This document shows, piece after piece, positions 6,734 to 13,483 of a stretch of 16,983 nt of DNA. Numbering within the stretch: the first letter of the stretch is position 1; every line of letters starts with the position of its first letter. Origin of the DNA: an uncultured Desulfovibrionaceae bacterium (GTDB taxonomy: Bacteria; Desulfobacterota; Desulfovibrionia; Desulfovibrionales; Desulfovibrionaceae); NCBI GenBank assembly GCA_947074125.1, contig CAMTOM010000003.1, positions 1 to 16,983 of the forward strand, read 5' to 3'. The notes under the pieces are model-generated. The model had not been told where the DNA came from. It worked only from the letters and a program-made list of their open reading frames with translations, and searched no databases. The position numbers and the translations under genes are program-made.

Positions 6734-9061
6734 TCAGTAGTTTCGCCCCACACAGCTTTGCTGCACATCTTCGGCATTCACATTGCCTGTTCCTGGAACA
6801 AGCATACGGTGACTCCAGGCATCATGTACAAGATATGTATCCTTTTCTTTGCTATAGCGTACCCAAAAGGTCACATGATGCGAATGCCATGAGCCAGCAA
6901 AGTGTCCGCTGTCTGTTTCCTGAAACTTCTTACCGGATTTTTCAAGGGCAAGGATACATTCTTCAATATCTTCATAGAGAATGTGCTTGCGCTCCATGGT
7001 TTCAAGCACTTCAGTATCAAAGCGTATACTGGTCATTTGGGGAGGCGCAAAGGGCGTATCCTGTACAAGTGCTTCTTTGAGAGAGGCGCGTCGTGCCCGT
7101 CGGGCAGAAAGATTGATTTCTTTTTCTGTGGCCTGAACAGGAGAGTATGCAGCGGTTTGCGGTAAAATATCAAAAAGATGATGACTTTCTTTCCCGCTTG
7201 TCGCCAGACGTTCTCGGCACATAATGCAGGAAGCGAGCGCAGGATGCGGCAATGCGTCAGCGCGTTGCTGTATCATGGCATCGGCAAGGTCTGGTCTGGC
7301 ATTCCAGACAAGACCTCCATAGCCGCAACAGGTAGTGCATTCTTTGGTGTCTTCTGGTTCATGAAGACGGTATCCGCATTTTTGGGCAAGTGAGCGCACC
7401 GCATTTTGCCAGGCAGTGTCATGGCGTGTGGCACAGGGATCGTGGAGAGTGTATTCCTGCCCTTTTCCTGATGGTGCAGGAATACTGTCTGGCATGGTAT
7501 CGAGTGTTTCCCAAAGGGAGGCAACCGGAATATGGGGGAGAAACTCGCGGAATACTTTCAGGCATGAAGCACAGGCGAGGAGGCAGAGAGGCTCTCCGGC
7601 GGCTTTCCAGGCGGTATCAAGTTGGGCGATAATATCGCGAAAACGTGTTTCGCGTCCTGCCCAGTGTGCGGGAATGCCACAGCAGGAGAGCCATATACCC
7701 AACTGGCTCTCATCAATATGTTTCTGTAGCCATGTATACATGGCGAGTACCTGTTCACTGCGCATGGCGCCAAGCTGGCAGCCAGGGAAAAAGAGATGGG
7801 TCAGTTTTTTTTGTGATGGAAACAGAAGAGAGCAGGTGTCGCTAAGGGCATTTTCCATGTCCTCCATGGCAAAGGCATGGGCAGAAGGAGGCATGTATTG
7901 GCGTGTGACCATATCTTGTCGCGCCATAAGGCACAGTTCAGCCATGGAAAAGCGTTCCGGACAGATTTCGGTACACTGGCCACAGAGAGTACAGCCATTG
8001 ATAAGGCTGTTAGCAAGGTGCTGGCCTTTAACGATGGAAGCATTGTTATAAATCAGGCGGGCGTATGTTCGCGGGAAGCCTTTATGCTGCTCAAGAAGAA
8101 GACATTTTTTGACGCAAGACAGACATTGACACTGCAAACAGCGAGCAGCCTCTTTTTGAGCTTCTTCCCCAGTAAAATGAATACCATCATGCGGGAGAAT
8201 ACGCTCACTGGGAAGTATATTTTCTAAAGAAACATGGAGGCGCTGTTTTCCTTCCTGAGCATCATCTCTGGCAGCGGTGATGGAAACGTGTGTGAGAAAA
8301 CGTTGCAAGGTAGATGCGGCACGCCGTCCATCGCCTGCCTGTTGTGAGGCAGAGGCATAGCAAGAGCCAGTAGGGCTTGTATTCAGCCAGCCGCCGCAGC
8401 ATGTTTTTTCATCCACCTGCAAGGTAATACTGTCGGCATCTGCTTTTGTGGGGGGGGCAAAAGTGGGAGCCGCATGGGCATCAATAAAGAGCGAATCACA
8501 TTCTTGACGTGCCAGTGCGAGAGTTTCGCTGGAAAGTTCCTGCAAGACAAGGGTAACGCCATTTTTTTCGAGTTTTTGCCATTCAGGAATGACATGTTCC
8601 CTGTCCAGCTCAGGAAAGATGCTACAAAGAAATTCTTCTGGTGGCTGATGGGCGTAGACAGTGACAGGAAAAGCTTTTTGCGCCAGCTCATAGGCGACAA
8701 CCATTCCAGCCAGACCACAGCCGAAAATGCCTGCGCGTGTTGTTTTGCGTGTACGGGGAAGAAAAGGTGCGCGAGGTGGAGGAGCCGTCAGGCAGAGTTT
8801 TTCCAGTGCATGGATGGAAAGGCTGCCGCCAAGATCTCGCCGCAAGCAGGAGGATTCGCAGGGGTGGTCGCAGATACGGCTTAAAAGAGTCGGCAAAGGG
8901 AGATGGCGTTCTAGCAGCTTGCGGGCTTCTGGGAGCTTTCCAGCCGCAATATGTGTCATAAAGGTGCGTACATCCATCTGAAAAGGACATGCCGCAGCGC
9001 AAGCAGGTGGGGCTTCCTGGGTACAGTGTGCTTCAATGCTGTGGAGCATTTTCTGATCCAT
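6734..9061 (-). CDS. FAD-binding / dicluster ferredoxin / CCG-domain oxidoreductase (DVU_1558-type)
   Basis: A 775-residue cytoplasmic electron-transfer protein. Residues 1-90 hold a GltD/DPD-like cysteine domain (CAAACP; CDHPCESSC). GIFGCGLAGM (111-120) is a dinucleotide loop and AGDGRRAAS (242-250) the second FAD-contact motif. Two 4Fe-4S motifs follow: CLQCQCLSCVKKC (308-320) and CTLCGQCTEICP (357-368). A pair of HdrB-like CCG domains comes next: FFPGCQLGA, LSCCGIPA, ACASC (about 424-500), then HDPCATRH, CTTCCGYGG, SCIMC (540-615). The last ~100 residues are an unrecognised domain. I chose 9061 because GGAGAG lies 5 bases upstream; a longer frame to 9157 has no ribosome site. Likely an electron acceptor or donor for Mop. 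Confidence 0.88.
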   Translation of the reverse strand: MDQKMLHSIEAHCTQEAPPACAAACPFQMDVRTFMTHIAAGKLPEARKLLERHLPLPTLLSRICDHPCESSCLRRDLGGSLSIHALEKLCLTAPPPRAPFLPRTRKTTRAGIFGCGLAGMVVAYELAQKAFPVTVYAHQPPEEFLCSIFPELDREHVIPEWQKLEKNGVTLVLQELSSETLALARQECDSLFIDAHAAPTFAPPTKADADSITLQVDEKTCCGGWLNTSPTGSCYASASQQAGDGRRAASTLQRFLTHVSITAARDDAQEGKQRLHVSLENILPSERILPHDGIHFTGEEAQKEAARCLQCQCLSCVKKCLLLEQHKGFPRTYARLIYNNASIVKGQHLANSLINGCTLCGQCTEICPERFSMAELCLMARQDMVTRQYMPPSAHAFAMEDMENALSDTCSLLFPSQKKLTHLFFPGCQLGAMRSEQVLAMYTWLQKHIDESQLGIWLSCCGIPAHWAGRETRFRDIIAQLDTAWKAAGEPLCLLACASCLKVFREFLPHIPVASLWETLDTMPDSIPAPSGKGQEYTLHDPCATRHDTAWQNAVRSLAQKCGYRLHEPEDTKECTTCCGYGGLVWNARPDLADAMIQQRADALPHPALASCIMCRERLATSGKESHHLFDILPQTAAYSPVQATEKEINLSARRARRASLKEALVQDTPFAPPQMTSIRFDTEVLETMERKHILYEDIEECILALEKSGKKFQETDSGHFAGSWHSHHVTFWVRYSKEKDTYLVHDAWSHRMLVPGTGNVNAEDVQQSCVGRNY

Positions 9062-9161
9062 AATACTCTCCAATAATGTTGTACCGTAGGGAAAGCTGCC
9101 CTGTTTTTCAGGATAGGGTGGGTGTTCGTTTGAGAAAAAATATTTTCCCTGAACCATATCA

Positions 9162-9191
9162 GGGCTTCATGCAGTGAACCACATGAAGCCC
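9162..9191 (-). other. Perfect 10-bp hairpin in the gap between mop and the FAD/Fe-S gene
   Basis: Arms GGGCTTCATG (9162-9171) and CATGAAGCCC (9182-9191) enclose a ten-base loop. No T run follows on either strand. It lies about 90 bases after the mop stop and 100 bases before the start of the next gene, so it may be an mRNA-processing or stability element between two cotranscribed genes. Confidence 0.55.
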
Positions 9192-9237
9192 ATCATAGAT
9201 AACGAGACTAGCAAAGCATGTTTGTTGTGTCGAGTGA

Positions 9238-9262
9238 CTGGGGGGACGATGCCGCCCCCCAG
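9238..9262 (-). other. G/C hairpin just after the mop stop codon
   Basis: Arms CTGGGGGG (9238-9245) and CCCCCCAG (9255-9262) close a nine-base loop, starting 20 bases downstream of the mop stop. It has the stem of an intrinsic terminator but no T run on the - strand. Partial termination, or protection of the mop 3' end, is likelier than full termination. Confidence 0.55.
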
Positions 9263-9281
9263 AAGTCAATATCGTATACGA

Positions 9282-12008
9282 CTAGCCTTTCATGGCAGCC
9301 AGTACTTTTTCAGGCGTGGCGGGCAGGTGTGTGATGCGTGCGCCACAAGCATTATAGATAGCATTGATGGTAGCAGGGTGTGGTCCGCAGAGTGGGATTT
9401 CACCTGTGCCGGAAGCTCCGAAAGGACCGTCAGGACGGGGGCTTTCCACATAAATGACATTGAGATTGTCGGGAATGTCTTTGATATAGGGAACGCCAGA
9501 ACCGCCCATGGTGCTGTGCTTTTTGAGGTCTTCATAATCTTCTGTCAGGGCAAGACCAATACCTTGAGCCATGCCGCCATAGAGCTGACCATCGGTAACA
9601 AGTTTATTCGCGACCTTACCGATATCGGCAACCATGGTCATGCCTTCGACACAGCTTTTGCCAGTAGCTATTTCTACAGCCACTTCTGCCATGAACAGAC
9701 CGTACATATAGCAGCAGAAGGGACTACCCTGACCTTTTTCATCACAGTCTTTGGCAGGAGCTGTCCATTTACCCATCTGGCGTGTTTCGCGACCAGCAGC
9801 TTTCATTTCTTCTTGTGTCATAAAGCCGCCATCGCCTTTGCGCATGGCCTCAATCAGGCTTTCACAGGCAACGCGGATGGCATTACCAACCATAACCTGT
9901 GAGCGAGAGCCACCTGCAGGGCCTGAGTTAGGCGCTTTGCTGGTATCATTCATGACAAGGTGAATATTTTCGGCTGCGATATGTAAGGGGCGCAGAGCTT
10001 CATGGGCTGTACACTGTGCGCCAGAATCGGCGCCCTGCCCATGATCTTCCCAGCAACTGCCGATAGTGACGCTGCCATCTTCATTCAGCTCTGCCCAGGC
10101 TTCTGCGGAGTCAGGGCCATCAAGTCCGGCACCATAAACAGAAAGAGCAAGACCAACACCACGTTTCACATCGGCGGTGGAATTGGCTTTGGCTTTCTGG
10201 GTGGCAGCCGCATAGAGGGGACGCATTTTTTCAAACATTTCAGGAAGACTCATGACTTCAGGTGTCTGACCGGAAGGCGTGGTATCCCCTGGCTTGTAGC
10301 AGTTGATATAGCGCAGTTCAAAGGGATCTTTGCCCAGCTTTTCTGCCAGCATGTCCATGAGTACTTCTGAGGGGAATTCACTTTCAGGGCCTCCGTAACC
10401 ACGGAAGGCGGCACCCCAGCAATGGTTTGTTGCGACAGTACGACCATTACCGCGAATATTGGGGATGCCATAGCCAGATCCAATAAACTGGGCACCGCGC
10501 AAGGTTAAGAGGTCACCAAATTCGGAGTAGGGGCCGTGGTCAACGCTCCAGTCTGTTTCCATGGCTTTGATTTTGCCACTGTTCTTGTCTGCGGCAAAGC
10601 GGACGGTTGTCCAGAAGGGAGAGCGCTTGCCAGTATAGTTTTGTTGCTGTTCGTAGTTGTAGCGCAGGTGGCAGGGGCGTCCTGTGGCCAGTACGGCAAC
10701 ACCAAGAAGAGCTTCCATGGTGGGACTGAATTTATAACCGAAAGTACCACCAGTAGTATTCTGTACCATAACAAGATCTTTGCCGAACTCAACACCAAGA
10801 CCTGGGGCAATCATAAGCCCATGCAGGTGCAGGCCAATGGATTTTGAGTGGATAACGAGCTGATTCGCATCATTCAGATAGGCATAGCCAACGTCAGGTT
10901 CAATGGGCAAATGGGGCTGACGTTGGGTATAGAAGTCACCTTCCACAACGATATTGTTGGGATCATTAAAGAAGGCAGAGGTATCCTCACCTTTTTCAAT
11001 ACGCTGATCATAATAGACATTGGGGGTTCCTGGGTGAATTTCTATAGCGTCAGGAGCCATGGCTTCAGGCGCGCTCATGTATTCTGGCAGGAGTTCAAGG
11101 TCGAAAGTAACTTTTTCTGCGGCGGCACGCGCATTTTTTTCTGAGTCAGCACACACAATGGCAAGGGCATCACCATACTGGAAGACTTTCGCATCATTTA
11201 GTATGGGGCGTTCCCATCCATCTCCTTTATTGGAAGGGAAGGTAATAAGGCCAGTAATGCGGTTTTTACCTTTGACATCTTTATGGGTGAGTACACGATA
11301 GACTCCGGGCATCTTTTCTGCTTCTGAGGTATCAATGCCTTTAATGATGGCATGGGAAACTTTGGCTTGCGCCAGCGCAAGATGCAGAGTCCCTTCTGGC
11401 ATACCGTATACAGCATCAGCACCATAGATGGCCTGTCCGGTCACTTTGGCAACAGCGCTGGGGCGTGGCAGGCGAGAACCGAAAGCACTCGCACCTGCGG
11501 GGAGCTTGTAGCGGATGTCTTCAATGCTTTTTTCACCGCGCATAACAGCCGCAGCGTCCATAACAGCATCAACAAGAGGTTTGTAACCAGTACAACGGCA
11601 GACATTTCTATTTTTCTGGAACCAGTCGCGCACGTCTTCACGTGTCGGATTGGGCTGTGTATCCAGCAGGCATTTTGCTGAAATGATAAAGCCTGGGGTA
11701 CAAAAACCACATTGAGCGGCACCGTGGAAAATCCAGGCTTCCTGAATGGGGTGCAGGCTTGTGGGGGTACCAATGCCTTCAAGTGTTGTAATGACAGCAT
11801 TTTCAGGGACACGGCTCATTTTCAGCACGCAAGTACGTGTGAGCTTGCCATTCACAATGACATTACATGCGCCGCAATGTCCTTTTTCACAGCCAATCTT
11901 GACGCTGGTAAGGTGGAGCTGAGCTCGAAGTACCTCGGCGAGTGTCGTGTCTGCTGTGACAAGAACGGTTTTGGGGGCACCATTGACCATGAGGATTTTG
12001 CTGAACAT
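9282..12008 (-). CDS. mop: Molybdenum aldehyde oxidoreductase (Mop, xanthine oxidase family)
   Basis: Mop oxidises aldehydes to acids using molybdopterin cytosine dinucleotide and two 2Fe-2S clusters, without the FAD domain of xanthine dehydrogenase. The 908 residues align throughout with the D. gigas enzyme (907). The plant-type cluster uses C40, C45, C48, C60; the second uses C100, C103, C137, C139 (CRCTGYKP), the same numbering as D. gigas. Cofactor contacts appear in GGTFGYKFSPT and FRGYGGPES, and the catalytic glutamate is E870 in GASGTGEIPL (E869 in D. gigas). A strong ribosome site, AAGGAG, precedes the ATG at 12008. It follows the MoeA-like gene by 50 bases with no clear promoter between. 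In D. gigas electrons leave to flavodoxin; here the next gene is a candidate partner. Confidence 0.98.
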   Translation of the reverse strand: MFSKILMVNGAPKTVLVTADTTLAEVLRAQLHLTSVKIGCEKGHCGACNVIVNGKLTRTCVLKMSRVPENAVITTLEGIGTPTSLHPIQEAWIFHGAAQCGFCTPGFIISAKCLLDTQPNPTREDVRDWFQKNRNVCRCTGYKPLVDAVMDAAAVMRGEKSIEDIRYKLPAGASAFGSRLPRPSAVAKVTGQAIYGADAVYGMPEGTLHLALAQAKVSHAIIKGIDTSEAEKMPGVYRVLTHKDVKGKNRITGLITFPSNKGDGWERPILNDAKVFQYGDALAIVCADSEKNARAAAEKVTFDLELLPEYMSAPEAMAPDAIEIHPGTPNVYYDQRIEKGEDTSAFFNDPNNIVVEGDFYTQRQPHLPIEPDVGYAYLNDANQLVIHSKSIGLHLHGLMIAPGLGVEFGKDLVMVQNTTGGTFGYKFSPTMEALLGVAVLATGRPCHLRYNYEQQQNYTGKRSPFWTTVRFAADKNSGKIKAMETDWSVDHGPYSEFGDLLTLRGAQFIGSGYGIPNIRGNGRTVATNHCWGAAFRGYGGPESEFPSEVLMDMLAEKLGKDPFELRYINCYKPGDTTPSGQTPEVMSLPEMFEKMRPLYAAATQKAKANSTADVKRGVGLALSVYGAGLDGPDSAEAWAELNEDGSVTIGSCWEDHGQGADSGAQCTAHEALRPLHIAAENIHLVMNDTSKAPNSGPAGGSRSQVMVGNAIRVACESLIEAMRKGDGGFMTQEEMKAAGRETRQMGKWTAPAKDCDEKGQGSPFCCYMYGLFMAEVAVEIATGKSCVEGMTMVADIGKVANKLVTDGQLYGGMAQGIGLALTEDYEDLKKHSTMGGSGVPYIKDIPDNLNVIYVESPRPDGPFGASGTGEIPLCGPHPATINAIYNACGARITHLPATPEKVLAAMKG

Positions 12009-12058
12009 ATGGACTCCTTAGAAAGTGTTGAAAAGTGTAAAGGTATCAAATGTCAGAA

Positions 12059-13096
12059 TCAGCTTTTTCCAAAAAAACAGAGAGGATAGCGGCACTCTGA
12101 ACATGCGGTGCAGTATCCTCCGTGTCCTAATGAGGCGATATCTTGATGGGAAACTGTAATCCCAGCGAGAAGGCGGGGAACGATAAGATCAAAAATGCTG
12201 GCACGGTGATACATGACGCAACCAGGCAAACCCAGTATGGGAGTAGTATCCTTATAAGCCAGCATGAACATGGCACCTGGAAATGTAGGGGCACCATAAG
12301 AAATTTCTTTGCCCGCGGCAGCACGAATGGCAGAGGGAGTACGGTCATCAGGATCAACAGACATACCACCAGTAACGACAACCATGTCTGCACCTTCTAC
12401 AAGCAGTTCGCTGATCGCATTACTTGTCATGGGCATGGTATCATTCGTAATAATCTGGCGAAATACCTGACTGCCAAGTGCGGCAAACTTCTCTTGCAGG
12501 ATGGGGCCAAAAGCATCTTTGATACGCCCTGAATACACTTCACTGCCTGTTGTCACAACGCCGATACGATGTGCTTTGAAAGGCAGGACTTCGACAACAG
12601 GAGAAGAGATGTCCTGTTCCAGACGGCGTATTTTTTCTTCCTGAATAAGCAAAGGGATGATGCGGGTTCCGCCAATGGCCTGTCCTTTTTTTACTTCCTG
12701 AAAGGAGTGCAGGGTTGCCAGTGCGATTTCACCCATCCCGTTGATATGTGTCAGTTGTTCGGTATCAATACGCAATAAGCCCTGATGGGGAGCAATGAAA
12801 TCAATACGTCCTTCTTTGGGAGTGGTGAGGGAGATGTTATCTTCGGTAACTGCTTTTGCGATGCGATATGCCGCATCGTCTTCATGGAGCAGTCCGGAAT
12901 GCAGTTCCATGACATAAAGGTTTTCTTTGCCAATGCGCAGCAAAACAGGAATATCTTCCGGACGTACCACATGTCCTTTGCGGAAGATGGGACCTTTTCT
13001 CGTGCCAGGAACAATTTCGGTGATATCATGGCACAGGATATTGCCAACAGCCTCACTAACAGGAACAGTTTTAAGCGGAAGAGAGGATTGTGCCAT
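12059..13096 (-). CDS. MoeA/MogA-like molybdopterin-binding protein with C-terminal Cys motif
   Basis: A 345-residue protein with a C-terminal MoCF-type molybdopterin-binding domain: VVTTGSEVYSG (180-190), VVVTGGMSVDPDDRTP (239-254) and ILGLPGC (287-293). This fold binds molybdopterin during molybdenum insertion (MoeA) or adenylation (MogA). The N-terminal half is shorter than in classical MoeA (about 400 residues). The tail, GHGGYCTACSECRYPLC, holds C329, C332, C335 and C340, a possible metal or cluster site absent from E. coli MoeA. I start at 13096 (AAGGG upstream); an in-frame extension to 13177 adds 27 residues rich in Leu, Lys and His with no support. First gene of the cluster, 50 bases ahead of mop, so it probably serves Mop cofactor assembly. 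Confidence 0.88.
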   Translation of the reverse strand: MAQSSLPLKTVPVSEAVGNILCHDITEIVPGTRKGPIFRKGHVVRPEDIPVLLRIGKENLYVMELHSGLLHEDDAAYRIAKAVTEDNISLTTPKEGRIDFIAPHQGLLRIDTEQLTHINGMGEIALATLHSFQEVKKGQAIGGTRIIPLLIQEEKIRRLEQDISSPVVEVLPFKAHRIGVVTTGSEVYSGRIKDAFGPILQEKFAALGSQVFRQIITNDTMPMTSNAISELLVEGADMVVVTGGMSVDPDDRTPSAIRAAAGKEISYGAPTFPGAMFMLAYKDTTPILGLPGCVMYHRASIFDLIVPRLLAGITVSHQDIASLGHGGYCTACSECRYPLCFFGKS

Positions 13097-13116
13097 AATA
13101 CGTACCCTTGCGTATT
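13097..13116 (-). promoter_or_regulatory. Small hairpin holding the ribosome site of the MoeA-like gene in its loop
   Basis: AATACG (13097-13102) and CGTATT (13111-13116) can pair, leaving an eight-base loop which on the - strand contains AAGGG, the only ribosome site for the ATG at 13096. The stem is short and A/T-rich, so it may be chance. Confidence 0.3.
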
Positions 13117-13137
13117 TTGCGGTCAAGAGGATGTAGC

Positions 13138-13161
13138 TATTATGTTTTTTAGTGCATAATA
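13138..13161. repeat. 7-bp inverted repeat, TATTATG-N10-CATAATA
   Basis: Perfect arms at 13138-13144 and 13155-13161 with a ten-base, T-rich spacer. It lies about 40 bases upstream of the MoeA-like start, in the presumed leader. The arms could be an operator; A/T-richness makes chance possible. Confidence 0.4.
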
Positions 13162-13174
13162 AAAGATGTAAAAT

Positions 13175-13196
13175 CACGAATAGGATTTGTTTCGTG
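13175..13196. repeat. 6-bp inverted repeat at the presumed start of the moeA-mop transcript
   Basis: Arms CACGAA (13175-13180) and TTCGTG (13191-13196) are separated by ten bases, the same arm spacing as the repeat at 13138-13161 but a different sequence. It abuts the candidate -10 element, covering the expected +1, a usual place for a repressor site. Regulator unknown. Confidence 0.4.
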
Positions 13197-13224
13197 TCTT
13201 ACCTTTCTCCTGTTTTTACGTCAA
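13196..13224 (-). promoter_or_regulatory. Candidate sigma-70 promoter for the moeA-like/mop cluster
   Basis: On the - strand TTGACG (13219-13224) is followed after 17 bases by TAAGAC (13196-13201). The -35 is close to consensus; the -10 is weak (three of six). It would give a leader of about 90 bases before the ATG at 13096. No better pair was seen in this gap. Confidence 0.35.
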
Positions 13225-13281
13225 GAGTGAAAAGCGTAATTTTTGATAGGGAGCTAAAAAACGAGAAAAGTCTGTTAAAAA

Positions 13282-13338
13282 AAGCACCAAAAAGAAAATG
13301 AGTAACGCTCTTCTTTGGTAAAAGGAAAAGCGTTACTC
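13282..13338 (-). terminator. Probable intrinsic terminator downstream of tunR
   Basis: Arms GAGTAACGCT (13300-13309) and AGCGTTACTC (13329-13338) form a perfect 10-bp stem; the 19-base centre can pair further with one mismatch. On the - strand it is followed by CATTTTCTTTTT, a T-rich tail. It is about 145 bases after the tunR stop. On the + strand no T run follows. Confidence 0.65.
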
Positions 13339-13483
13339 GCAAAAGAGGTTTTAAGAGTGGAGGAGAGTATAAAGTGGATTTGTTTTTAACGAAAAAGTGT
13401 GGGGTCAACCAAGGTATGTTGAAGATATTTGGCAGATGTGGTCTTAGGGAAATACTTAAGGTGCGGGCAGAGAAAATATCAGT

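Larger units (their letters stand above)
13097..13483. other. 387-base intergenic region between tunR and the MoeA-like gene
   Basis: No supported gene. From the right it holds the 3' untranslated part of tunR, its probable terminator (13282-13338), an A/T-rich stretch, a candidate - strand promoter (13196-13224), and two inverted repeats (13175-13196 and 13138-13161) in the leader of the MoeA-like/mop transcript. A 69-codon frame across it on the - strand lacks a ribosome site and passes through the terminator. Confidence 0.7.

Noticed and set aside
9174..9902. 242-codon open frame on the + strand
   Set aside because: It lies antisense to the 3' end of mop, whose homology is certain, has no ribosome site, and its protein shows no recognisable fold.
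13300..13338. Inverted repeat considered as a second TunR operator
   Set aside because: Its 19-base spacer does not fit the 6-base spacer of the tunR-modA palindrome, and the T-rich tail makes a terminator more likely.
13199..13408. 69-codon - strand frame in the tunR/MoeA-like gap
   Set aside because: Low-complexity Leu/Phe/Ser/Lys composition, no ribosome site, and it runs through the hairpin taken as the tunR terminator.
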